From: Sphingomonas sp. NFR15
Lineage (GTDB): Bacteria; Pseudomonadota; Alphaproteobacteria; Sphingomonadales; Sphingomonadaceae
NCBI RefSeq assembly: GCF_900103265.1
Contig: NZ_FMWX01000009.1
Span: forward strand, 1-64,000
Reading direction: 5' to 3'
Length of the DNA stretch: 64,000 nucleotides
Of the stretch, positions 35,550 to 42,601 are shown piece after piece (the first letter of the stretch is position 1; each line of letters begins with the position of its first letter). The notes beneath the pieces are model-generated. The model was given only the letters and a program-made list of their open reading frames with translations. It did not search any database and was not told the DNA's origin. Made by a program: the position numbers and the translations under genes.

Positions 35550-36190
35550 AGCGCCTCCTCCTCGCGCTGCTGCTCGCCGCGGCCGCGCCGGCGCCGCACG
35601 CTTCGACGCGCTACGCGGTGTCCGGCACACCGGGCGCGACCAGCGCGATCACCATCATACCGGGCGGCGGCGGCAGGATCGTGGCGGACCGGCTGCTCGA
35701 CCGGCCGACGCTGATCGCGAACGAGACGGATGCGTTCAGCGCGAACACGCTGCCGCGCGGCAGTTGCGGCTATGCCGCTGCGGCGCGGCCGTTCACCCGG
35801 CTGCGCGGTTATGATCGCAGCGGGCGGCTGGCGTGGAGCTGGGATCTGGCGCGGGAGCAGGTGGCGCTGCGGCTGCTCGGCACCGGCATCGACGATTGCC
35901 TGTCGCCCGATCACGCGCATCTGCTGGTCTTGATCTACGGGCTGGCGCCGGGCGATCTGTCGTTCAGCGAAGCGTTGCAAGCGCAGGGTGTGGTCGCGCT
36001 GGGACCACGGCACGGCTTCGTCCGTGCCAAGCCGAAGGGCGCGGCCGAAATGTTCGGCAACGCACGCCGCACCAGCGCGATCGGCTGGCGGCCGGGCGCA
36101 CCTGCGACGCTCGATTATGAGGTCGATGCCGACGTCGATGGCGATGTCGTCAAGGCATCGACGGATTTCAGCACGCCGCTGGCGAGATAA
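35546..36190 (+). CDS. Sec-exported protein, candidate periplasmic immunity protein (CTG start)
   Basis: Reading from CTG at 35546 gives 214 residues that begin with a strong signal peptide (KRLLLALLLAAAAPAPHAS). No ATG, GTG or TTG in frame would include it; the next possible start, GTG at 35618, would remove the signal. CTG overlaps the preceding stop as CTGA, just like the ATGA and GTGA junctions elsewhere in the window. The mature protein has two Cys (RGSCGYAAA, IDDCLSPDH) that may pair. No family is recognised. Position and export make it the likely immunity partner of the lysozyme-like effector. Confidence 0.6.
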   Translation: MKRLLLALLLAAAAPAPHASTRYAVSGTPGATSAITIIPGGGGRIVADRLLDRPTLIANETDAFSANTLPRGSCGYAAAARPFTRLRGYDRSGRLAWSWDLAREQVALRLLGTGIDDCLSPDHAHLLVLIYGLAPGDLSFSEALQAQGVVALGPRHGFVRAKPKGAAEMFGNARRTSAIGWRPGAPATLDYEVDADVDGDVVKASTDFSTPLAR

Positions 36191-36232
36191 TTTCCGCTGG
36201 CGTGGCTTGGACCGTAGTAAAAGCAGGCGTGC

Positions 36233-36643
36233 TCACGCGCCCGCTTTCTCTTGGCGGTAATGATCGAGGTAGTGATCGAGCCGCTCCTCCTTCGCTTTGT
36301 CCCAGATGCCGTTGAGGCGCTTGGGCGCATCGTAGGAGAAGTGGAATGTGTACGTGCCCGGCTGGTCGATCTGCAGTTCGAAGCCGCCGAGTACCTCGCC
36401 CGCCGCCTTGCGCTGCTTGTAGAGATCGACGATCGCCGCGCGCGCGGCCTCGCTCAGATCGAACTGCGGGTCGCTCAGCGTGCCGGCTGCGTCGCGCGCC
36501 ACCGCGAAGCTGACCGTGTCGAGCTGGTAGCCGTCGTCCTGCTCGGCGATCTCGACATCGGCGACGATCCGCTCCCACGCGGAGACCGGCACGGTGCGCA
36601 CAACCTCGATGACGATGCGGTTCTGGAGGTCGGTCAGATCCAC
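36233..36643 (-). CDS. YezG/DUF600-type immunity protein
   Basis: A cytoplasmic protein of 136 residues, GTG start after AAGGA. The pattern matches the DUF600/YezG group: an N-terminal helix (LQNRIVIEVVRTVPVSAWER), a beta sheet with LDTVSFAV, a helix with ARAAIVDLYKQRKAAGE and the block TYTFHFSYDAPKRLNGIWDK. YezG-family proteins neutralise toxins that end in an Endonuclea_NS_2 nuclease (YeeF in Bacillus subtilis). The gene lies 9 bases after the nuclease gene, in the same orientation, which fits exactly. It has no signal peptide, consistent with a DNA-degrading toxin. Confidence 0.75.
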   Translation of the reverse strand: MDLTDLQNRIVIEVVRTVPVSAWERIVADVEIAEQDDGYQLDTVSFAVARDAAGTLSDPQFDLSEAARAAIVDLYKQRKAAGEVLGGFELQIDQPGTYTFHFSYDAPKRLNGIWDKAKEERLDHYLDHYRQEKAGA

Positions 36644-36652
36644 GGCTGGTCC

Positions 36653-37741
36653 TTACTTGTTGACGAAACTCTGCGTGCGCCACTTGCCGTCGTTGACGCG
36701 GTACGACGCGATGAAGTCGTCGGGCCGCTTGCTGGCGTTGGCACCCTCATATTTCGCCTCGATCTTCACTTCCACCGTATTGCCGGGCTTCGCGGCAATG
36801 TCGGCGACCGTGTTCTCGAAGCGCTTATAGGCGCCGGTGTTGAGGTTGGGGAGCCCATCGCCGATCGGCTTGCCGTTCCCCGGCACCACGTTGAGCCGGT
36901 TGGTCTGGCCGCCGAAGCGATCCGCGATGAGGTGGAAGCCGACATCGGTGTCACGGCCTTCATGGCCGATCTGGCTTTGCAGCGGATTGTCGTTGCGACC
37001 CGTCGGGGTGAGCGCGATCTTGCCCTCGGCGGTCTGGACGCGGCCCTTGGCATCGGTGGTATAAGCGTAGCTGCCATATTCGTAGCGGGTGTTCGCCGCC
37101 GCCTTATTGGCCGATGCGTTGAACTCGGCGGCGGTGGAGAAGCGCTTGACCGCGAGCTTCTCGCCGGCCTGGACCGCCTCGTCGGCGTGTTTGGCGACCG
37201 CGCCGGCGACCTCCGCGCTCGCTTTCTCGCCGCCTCGGATCAGCCCCTTGACGGCGTCACCGACGCCAGGGATGAAGCCGACCGCCGAGGCTGCGAGATT
37301 CGTCCAGCCGCCCGTTTCACCGTTCCAGATCTGGCCGATCGCATGGGCGGCGTCGCGCACGTCGGCGATCTGCCCGGCGATCGGCACGAAGCCCATCGCG
37401 ACCTGCCCCGCGGTGGCGGACCAGCTCGGATTGCCGGCGAAATCGCCCTTCACCGCGCCTTCGAAGAACGACCCGATTCCTTCCTGTGAGTCCGCATGAA
37501 GCGCAGCGGCGAACTGGCCGCGCTCCACCGGGGTCATCTGCGCTTCGAGCGCGGTGGCGAGCGCCGCCGTCTTGGCTTCGTCACCGCCCGCCTGGGCCTT
37601 GACCGCCGCCGCCAGCGCGGGCGCGTCGAGCGCGCCGCCCAAGCGGTTGGCGGCGAGCAGGCTGGCGGCAAGGCTTGCCGATGCGCTGGCGCCGGGCGCG
37701 GTTCCGCCGATCCCGGCGGCGTTGGTGGCTTGAACACTCAT
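36653..37741 (-). CDS. Endonuclea_NS_2-type nuclease effector/toxin
   Basis: A protein of 362 residues without signal peptide. The first 75 residues are low-complexity, rich in Ala, Ser and Gly (MSVQATNAAGIGGTAP), the style of type III signals. Then come TPVERGQFAAALHADSQ and a hydrophobic Gly-rich region (QVAMGFVPIAGQIADVRDAA, VGFIPGVGDAVKGL) like the pre-toxin linkers of polymorphic toxins. The C-terminal 140 residues match the DNA/RNA non-specific endonuclease Endonuclea_NS_2: YAYTTDAKGRVQTAEGK, GFHLIADRFGG with the catalytic His, NRLNVVPGNG, and YKRFENTVADI. ATG at 37741 has GGAG upstream. It lies 31 bases after the DUF1521 gene and 9 bases before its immunity gene. Confidence 0.78.
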   Translation of the reverse strand: MSVQATNAAGIGGTAPGASASASLAASLLAANRLGGALDAPALAAAVKAQAGGDEAKTAALATALEAQMTPVERGQFAAALHADSQEGIGSFFEGAVKGDFAGNPSWSATAGQVAMGFVPIAGQIADVRDAAHAIGQIWNGETGGWTNLAASAVGFIPGVGDAVKGLIRGGEKASAEVAGAVAKHADEAVQAGEKLAVKRFSTAAEFNASANKAAANTRYEYGSYAYTTDAKGRVQTAEGKIALTPTGRNDNPLQSQIGHEGRDTDVGFHLIADRFGGQTNRLNVVPGNGKPIGDGLPNLNTGAYKRFENTVADIAAKPGNTVEVKIEAKYEGANASKRPDDFIASYRVNDGKWRTQSFVNK

Positions 37742-37772
37742 GACGCTCTCCGCATCCTTTGGAGCCAATCGT

Positions 37773-38666
37773 TCAGGCGAAGGCCGCGCGCAGCGCAGCC
37801 GACTGGGCGACGCGCTGGGCGCCCGCCTCGAGTCCGGCGACCACCCCGAAGAACAGGAAGGTCGACAGCGCCTGGCTGACCTCGCCGAGGCTCGGCATCT
37901 CGCTGCCGGGGCCGTAGAGCTGACCCGGACGAGTCATGTCGAGATCGGCCTGGGTCGCCTGCTGTCCGGTCAGTTCGGAGGTCCAGCCGGTCGCCGTCTG
38001 GTCGAGGACATAACCGTCGCGCGTGGCGGCATCGAGCGCATAGCCGTCGTGCGACAACGAGACCGAAAGGTCGCCGAGGGTGTTCTGGCTGAGCCCGTTG
38101 ATCTGGAGCGCCTGATCGCCCTTGGTGATCGTCACCGCGTTGGCGACGTACATGCTCGGATTGGCAGCATATTGTTCGGTATTGATGGTGATCTTGGTGC
38201 CGTTGCCGAGCGTGAAGGTGGTGGTGCCCCAGAAATCGAACTTGTGCTCGCCGTTCACCTCGACGTGCGGATCGCCCCAGATCTTGGTGGTCTCGCCGGT
38301 GTTGGCGTCGTGGATCACCATTTGCGAGTTGTTCTCGTCGAGTTGCAGCGTGTAGCCATCGCCGAGGTCGACGTCCGCCGTGCCCTGGCCTTGCAGCGTC
38401 GCGGTCCATTCGGCGCCGGGGGTCGGCGCGAATTCGGGTGCGGCGCTCGCCTGTTCGGGCTGCTGCATCGTGCCGCCGCGCATCGCCAGCAGCATCGGCA
38501 GCACCGCGAAGGCGAAGGCGTTGGCGACGAGCGGGTTGACGGCGGTGCCGAGGACGCCGGGGGAAAGCTGGATCGCCTGTCCCTCGACGGCGCGGTTCGG
38601 CGCGGTTTGCGGGGCAAGCGTCGCCTGGAGCGTCAGGCCGGTGTTGAAGAGCAGGTCGGTCATCAT
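37773..38666 (-). CDS. DUF1521 protein with GDPHV self-cleavage motif (NopE-like)
   Basis: A protein of 297 residues. A hydrophobic segment lies at about 44-62 (PLVANAFAFAVLPMLLAM). The DUF1521 domain follows (about 100-240): GYTLQLDENNSQMVIHD, GETTKIWGDPHVE, FWGTTTFTLGNGTKITINTE, LDAATRDGYVLDQTATGW. In Bradyrhizobium NopE proteins, secreted by type III, this domain is a calcium-inducible autocleavage unit that cuts between Asp and Pro of GDPHVD. Here the pair would be Asp132-Pro133, with Glu in place of the last Asp. Two ATGs (38666, 38663) follow AAGGAG. It is second in the four-gene run starting at 39138. Confidence 0.8.
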   Translation of the reverse strand: MMTDLLFNTGLTLQATLAPQTAPNRAVEGQAIQLSPGVLGTAVNPLVANAFAFAVLPMLLAMRGGTMQQPEQASAAPEFAPTPGAEWTATLQGQGTADVDLGDGYTLQLDENNSQMVIHDANTGETTKIWGDPHVEVNGEHKFDFWGTTTFTLGNGTKITINTEQYAANPSMYVANAVTITKGDQALQINGLSQNTLGDLSVSLSHDGYALDAATRDGYVLDQTATGWTSELTGQQATQADLDMTRPGQLYGPGSEMPSLGEVSQALSTFLFFGVVAGLEAGAQRVAQSAALRAAFA

Positions 38667-38715
38667 GCCATCTCCTTGTGCCTGGCCCGCCGCGTCCGGC
38701 ATGCGGGCGGGTGGG

Positions 38716-39138
38716 TTAGCGTGCGTCGCTGATCGTCGCCGCCGCGCGTTCGAACGAGGCGCTGACCGCCTCGATATCGTGAGCATTGAAGTCGGCGATC
38801 GCGCTGTCGACTCGGTCCAGCGTGCGGCCGTCGGCGAACGCGGCCATGTCGGCGGCGACGGCGCCGGCGAAACTCTCCATCGCGCGGTACAGCGTGCCGA
38901 CGGCGGCCGGGTTGCCGTTCGGGAATGCCGCCGCGACCGTGTCGGCGAGCGCACGTACGCCGTAATTTTCAGCAACGTTGCCGGGCCGGGCGGGGGCGAG
39001 CAGCAACTGGCCAGCGATATGTCCCACCACCGCGACCGCGATCGAGCGCGCGCTCGCCTGGGCGACGTCTGCGCCACCGCTATCGCCAGCGCGGCCAAGC
39101 GCGCTGATCTGGGAGGCGGAAATCGGGGCGATCGTCAT
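38716..39138 (-). CDS. Island protein of unknown function, 140 residues
   Basis: Unrecognised. Small, acidic, Ala-rich and mostly helical, starting MTIAPISASQISALGRAGD and without signal peptide. Residues 30-50 (SIAVAVVGHIAGQLLLA) are hydrophobic. It is the first gene after operator B and is followed by the DUF1521, nuclease and immunity genes. A secreted accessory protein or an effector chaperone would both fit; nothing decides between them. Confidence 0.55.
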   Translation of the reverse strand: MTIAPISASQISALGRAGDSGGADVAQASARSIAVAVVGHIAGQLLLAPARPGNVAENYGVRALADTVAAAFPNGNPAAVGTLYRAMESFAGAVAADMAAFADGRTLDRVDSAIADFNAHDIEAVSASFERAAATISDAR

Positions 39139-39198
39139 GGTCTCATCTCGTCGGTTGATGCGAGAGTAAGACCATATTCGACGGTGGATTGGGCTCCG

Positions 39199-39236
39199 CG
39201 ATCCGATTAGGCGGCTAGTCGGATCGACTAGCCGCC
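39199..39236. promoter_or_regulatory. Operator B: overlapping inverted repeats
   Basis: 39210-39236 is a perfect 12-3-12 inverted repeat (GGCGGCTAGTCG, GAT, CGACTAGCCGCC). Overlapping it, 39199-39226 is an 11-of-12 inverted repeat (CGATCCGATTAG, GCGG, CTAGTCGGATCG) that is nearly identical to operator C. It lies 60 bases before the ATG of the gene at 38716-39138. Confidence 0.75.
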
Positions 39237-39243
39237 ACCGTCT

Positions 39244-39546
39244 TCAATAATACCCGGCCGCGCGGCAGAGCCGGAACAGGTGTTGGGTCGCCGGGTGATC
39301 CATGCCGAGGTTCGAGGCGACGGTGTAGCGGCGCGCGCATTTCGCGCGAGCGCTTGCTTCCGAAGTGCTCATCGGTGGTGCGCGGCGCGTGCCGCGATGT
39401 CGCAGGCTGTGTTGCACCGCCGCGCCGCCGGCCCAGCCGGTCATCGCCCCGGGGTCGAGCGCGGGGCCGATATCTTGCGCGAACACCGGGAGGGGCAGGG
39501 CGGCGATGGCCAGCGCCAAGGCAAGGATGCGGGTCGCCCGTTTCAT
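39244..39546 (-). CDS. Sec-exported small protein, shortened paralogue of its neighbour
   Basis: A protein of 100 residues with a signal peptide (ILALALAIAALPLPVFAQ). The mature N-terminus DIGPALDPGAMTGWAGGAAVQ repeats almost exactly that of the DUF6683 protein encoded just upstream, but the C-terminal part is different and short (ARAKCARRYTVASNLGMDHP, RLCRAAGYY) with two Cys. Its ATG overlaps the stop of the upstream gene. A periplasmic or secreted role is likely; function unknown. Confidence 0.65.
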   Translation of the reverse strand: MKRATRILALALAIAALPLPVFAQDIGPALDPGAMTGWAGGAAVQHSLRHRGTRRAPPMSTSEASARAKCARRYTVASNLGMDHPATQHLFRLCRAAGYY

Positions 39547-40286
39547 GCCGGCACCAGCCCCTGATCGGTCAGCGCCATGCCGCGCAGATCGAAGCCGTAG
39601 GAATTGCGTGCGCCCTGCGCGACCGTTTCCGCGATCTTGGGGCGAAGCTCAGGGTTCTTCTTCGCCTGCTCGGCGACGCTGCTCAGGATCATGGCCTGGA
39701 TCAGGTTCGCCTCGCTGAGTTGCTGCTTCATCGCGTCGCTTGCACTAGCGAATTCCGGGGTCGCGCCGATCGCGCGGGCGAGTTGGTCGCGCAGGCCGTG
39801 CAACTGGCCCGGCGTAGGGTCGCTGGTATCGGCGCGGATCGTGTACCAGGCGGTGGCCAGATACACGGCCAGCGCGTCAGCGACATTGGTGGTGCGCATG
39901 CCGTATCGGTCCATCCATTTCTGCGCCTCGGCCATCACGTCGGTGGTGGCGAGGAGATGTTCGAGTTGGCTGGCACCCTGCGGATCTACCACACGCGTCT
40001 TCGCGATGAATTGTGCGTAATTGGCTTTGCGCACCGCCGGATCGGGCCGGAACGACACCGCGGCCGTCGGCGGCAGCGGGGCGTCGGAAGCATGCGGCGT
40101 GGCGAGCAGACCGCGCATTGGCAGCGGCGCCTGTGCCGCGCGCCGTTCGAGATCGTGCTGGACGGCGGCGCCCCCGGCCCAGCCGACCATCAAGCCTGGG
40201 TCCAGCGCCGGGCCGATATCCTGCGCAGCGGCGGGGGCCGAGCCGCAGGCGGCGGCGAGGATGAGCAAGGTTCGCGAAAAACGCAT
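39543..40286 (-). CDS. DUF6683-family exported protein
   Basis: A protein of 247 residues with a signal peptide (LLILAAACGSAPAAAQ; the Cys could also form a lipobox). Mature part begins DIGPALDPGLMVGWAGGAAV, then about 170 residues matching the DUF6683 pattern: RPDPAVRKANYAQFIAKTR, TNVADALAVYLATAWYTIR, LSEANLIQAMILSSVAEQA and YGFDLRGMALTDQGLV. The family has no known function. ATG at 40286 follows GGAG. It lies downstream of the filament-like gene with a terminator hairpin between, so it may be reached only by read-through. Confidence 0.7.
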   Translation of the reverse strand: MRFSRTLLILAAACGSAPAAAQDIGPALDPGLMVGWAGGAAVQHDLERRAAQAPLPMRGLLATPHASDAPLPPTAAVSFRPDPAVRKANYAQFIAKTRVVDPQGASQLEHLLATTDVMAEAQKWMDRYGMRTTNVADALAVYLATAWYTIRADTSDPTPGQLHGLRDQLARAIGATPEFASASDAMKQQLSEANLIQAMILSSVAEQAKKNPELRPKIAETVAQGARNSYGFDLRGMALTDQGLVPA

Positions 40287-40320
40287 GGCCAATCTCCAGA
40301 CAATCGGGAATCGTTGCTGA

Positions 40321-40359
40321 AAAGAAACGGGGCTCCACGACCTTCGTCGTGGAACCCCG
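40321..40359 (-). terminator. Rho-independent terminator after the filament-like gene
   Basis: 40328-40359 forms a 13-bp stem with one mismatch and a 6-base loop. On the minus strand it is followed by TTTCTTTT. It lies 28 bases after the stop of the gene at 40388-40981 and before the DUF6683 gene, so it may make the first gene the more abundant one. Confidence 0.75.
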
Positions 40360-40387
40360 CGAGGAAAACACTTTTGCGGTGAAGCGC

Positions 40388-40981
40388 TTACTGCTTGCGG
40401 GCAGTCGACGACATACCTTCGCCGATCGACTTGAGCGCGGTGCTCGCGGCGTTGAACAGGATACTGAACTGCTGCGACAAAGCGCTGAACTTCGTGGTGA
40501 TGTCCGGCGTATCCTTGCTGATCTTGCCGGCCATGTCGTTCATGTCCTGCGCCATGCCGTTGAGCTGCTTGCCCAGCGCCTCGGCGATCGCCATCAGCCA
40601 GCCGCCCTTGTTCGCGACCTTTTCGCCCTGCTTGCCGAGATCGACCGCCATGTCGTTGATCGAATCGTTGATGGTGCGCTGCAGGTCGCCTTCCTGCGCC
40701 GGGCTGCCACCGAACGCATCGGAGAAGCCGCTGACCGCTTCTTGCACGTTCTGGAACGCGCCGGCCTGATCGCCCATCGCGCCAGCGAAAGCGCCCTGCG
40801 CGAGATCGATGGTCGATTGCGGCAGGCCGAGCTGCTGGCCGAGCTGCTGGATGACCTGCTGGCCGATCGACGACGCGAGCGTCTTTACCGCCAGCGCGGC
40901 CCAGCCGGTCGGGCCGGTCGCCAGCATGGCTAGGTTGGCCGGGTTTGTGAACACGTTGGTAATGCCACCGAGAAAGCTCAT
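40388..40981 (-). CDS. Putative secreted filament or translocator-like protein, 197 residues
   Basis: No signal peptide. It begins MSFLGGITNVFTNPANLAML and has a mildly hydrophobic stretch (LATGPTGWAALAVKTLASSI), a Gln-rich helix (IGQQVIQQLGQQLGLPQ) and a helical C-terminus (TTKFSALSQQFSILFNAAST). The end resembles that of the needle candidate at 51803 (both have DIT-K, Ser-rich helices and ARK near the C-terminus), as in helical type III filament subunits. GGAGGAC before the ATG pair, its own operator C and a terminator suggest strong, separate expression. It could be a filament extension, translocator or helper; homology to EspA or YopB is not evident. Confidence 0.5.
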   Translation of the reverse strand: MSFLGGITNVFTNPANLAMLATGPTGWAALAVKTLASSIGQQVIQQLGQQLGLPQSTIDLAQGAFAGAMGDQAGAFQNVQEAVSGFSDAFGGSPAQEGDLQRTINDSINDMAVDLGKQGEKVANKGGWLMAIAEALGKQLNGMAQDMNDMAGKISKDTPDITTKFSALSQQFSILFNAASTALKSIGEGMSSTARKQ

Positions 40982-41104
40982 CATGTCCTCCAACGATTGA
41001 GGGGCGGCCCTGAGGGGGAGTGGGGTTGCCGCCGTTTGCGAAATTGTCCGCCGGGTGATCCGACGCCGATCCTTATCCGCGCTTTTGCCGTCGTCCGCGC
41101 TCAC

Positions 41105-41136
41105 CGATCCGACTAGCGGCCTAGTCGGATCGCTTA
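41105..41136. promoter_or_regulatory. Operator C: perfect 12-4-12 inverted repeat
   Basis: CGATCCGACTAG, CGGC, CTAGTCGGATCG is a perfect inverted repeat (41105-41132), and the right arm extends to CTAGTCGGATCGCTTA. It lies just past the stop of the luxR-type gene and 123 bases before the ATG of the filament-like gene. Confidence 0.78.
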
Positions 41137-41496
41137 GGTGAGCGGGTGGAAGAGCAGTCCCGCCAGCGCGTTCAGTTCGCGCACGCCGTCGAGTTCGAGT
41201 TTGCGGCACATGTTGTTGAGGTGGACGCGCACGGTATTCTCGCTGATCGCGAGTAACGTCGCGATGTCGGCATTGGCACGACCCCAGCCGAGAAAGCGCA
41301 GCACCGCGACTTCGGACTTGGTCAGCGTCGCGATGCTGTCGAGATGCCGTTCGGGGATGCGCGCGCGGGGGATGCGGAAATCGCCGACACTGCGCTCCTC
41401 CTCGGCAGCGCGGTCGTCGGCCTTGCGCAGCAGCCGCATCAACTCGCGCAGCCGCGCTTCCTCCTCCAGGTCGATGCCGAGCGCGGGCGCGTTCAT
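41134..41496 (-). CDS. LuxR-type HTH regulator of the secretion island
   Basis: A protein of 120 residues: about 55 residues of charged helix, then a LuxR/GerE helix-turn-helix (LTKSEVAVLRFLGWGRANAD, ISENTVRVHLNNMCRKL). There is no receiver or autoinducer domain, so activity may depend on level or on a partner. It is the last gene of the sctU-to-sctT operon, its ATG overlapping the sctT stop. GerE-type proteins bind palindromes of about 20 bases, so it is the prime candidate for operators A, B and C; that link is inference. Confidence 0.85.
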   Translation of the reverse strand: MNAPALGIDLEEEARLRELMRLLRKADDRAAEEERSVGDFRIPRARIPERHLDSIATLTKSEVAVLRFLGWGRANADIATLLAISENTVRVHLNNMCRKLELDGVRELNALAGLLFHPLT

Positions 41497-42278
41497 CGTG
41501 CCAGCACCTCGACGAGCTGCCGCGCGACGTCGCTGCGGCTCGCCACCTCGGTGATGACGGCCTGGGCGAAGGCGGGGATCAGCGTGACCAGCAAGATCGT
41601 CGCCGCCCAGCTCTTGAGCGAGAGCGACAGCGTGAACACGTTGAGCTGCTGCGCGAACCGGTTAAGCAGGCCGAGCCCGGCGTCGATCACGTACAGCAAG
41701 GTCAGGACGGGCGCCGCGAACAGCATCGCGAGCATCACCAGCCGGCCGAATTCGCCTTCGAACAGCAGCAGCCCGTGCATGTCGAGATCGGGCCAGTCGG
41801 CCGCCATCGGCCAGATCGCATAGCTCTGCATGATCGCGCCGACGAACAGCGACAGCCCGCCCACCGACATGAACACCACGTTGGCGAGGCGCCCGAGCAG
41901 CGCGCCATTGAGCGAGGTCTGGTTACCGCCGAGTGGCTCGACGATCTGGCCGATGGTGGAGCCGATCTTGGCGTCGATGATCTCGCCCGCCGCCTCCATC
42001 GCCCACAGCATCGTTCCGAAGAAGAAGCCGATCACGACACCGACCACCGCCTCCTTGAGCAGCAACCGGACCCACCCGAACGCGCCGAGCAGCGCTGGCT
42101 CGACATGCGGCTGCATCGTGAACGCGACCCCGCCGAGCGTGAGGATGATGCAGTTGCGCACCGTGGACGGGATCAGATCCTGTGCGAACATCGGCACCAG
42201 CGCGAAGGCGAAGCCGAACCGCGCCGATGCGACTGCCACCAGCAGGATCTGGTCGAACCACGCGCCCCCTGCGGTCAT
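41493..42278 (-). CDS. sctT: Type III secretion export gate protein SctT
   Basis: A protein of 261 residues, usual for SctT/FliR, with about six to seven membrane helices. The family pattern is clear in ARFGFAFALVPMFAQDLIPS, KEAVVGVVIGFFFGTMLWAM, AAGEIIDAKIGSTIGQ and LNRFAQQLNVFTLSLSLKSW. It forms the base of the export gate with SctR and SctS. ATG overlaps the sctS stop (ATGA), and its stop overlaps the luxR-type gene. The same frame is open far upstream through sctS and sctR, but that part is non-coding. Confidence 0.93.
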   Translation of the reverse strand: MTAGGAWFDQILLVAVASARFGFAFALVPMFAQDLIPSTVRNCIILTLGGVAFTMQPHVEPALLGAFGWVRLLLKEAVVGVVIGFFFGTMLWAMEAAGEIIDAKIGSTIGQIVEPLGGNQTSLNGALLGRLANVVFMSVGGLSLFVGAIMQSYAIWPMAADWPDLDMHGLLLFEGEFGRLVMLAMLFAAPVLTLLYVIDAGLGLLNRFAQQLNVFTLSLSLKSWAATILLVTLIPAFAQAVITEVASRSDVARQLVEVLAR

Positions 42279-42544
42279 CCGCGCACCATGCCGGCGAAGC
42301 CGCTGAAGATCGTGTCGGCGAACTGGTAGAGGCTGCCCGCGAGCAGCGAGGCGGTGACGAACAGCGTCGCGACGATCGAGAAGAACTTGAGCGTATATTG
42401 CAGCGTCTGTTCCTGAAGCTGCGTCGCCGCCTGGATGATGGCGACGAGCAACCCCACCGCCGACGCGGCAATGATCGGCGGTGCGGAGAGCAAGAGCACC
42501 AGCCACAGCGCCTGCACGGTGATGTTGACGATCGAATCGGTCAT
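42275..42544 (-). CDS. sctS: Type III secretion export gate protein SctS
   Basis: A protein of 89 residues with two membrane helices, the standard FliQ/SctS size. LLLSAPPIIAASAVGLLVAI and QAATQLQEQTLQYTLKFFSI are family hallmarks. Four copies form the gate with SctR and SctT. It follows sctR by 57 bases, the longest gap within this operon. Confidence 0.95.
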   Translation of the reverse strand: MTDSIVNITVQALWLVLLLSAPPIIAASAVGLLVAIIQAATQLQEQTLQYTLKFFSIVATLFVTASLLAGSLYQFADTIFSGFAGMVRG

Positions 42545-42601
42545 GCGCGTGCCCCCGCGCCGCCCGGCGAGAGCGACGCCGCGCGATCGATGCGGCGCAC
42601 G

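Noticed and set aside
36195-36255. Hairpin between the convergent immunity genes
   Set aside because: AAAGCAGGCGTG pairs only imperfectly with CACGCGCCCGCTTT and overlaps the end of a gene; not called as a terminator.
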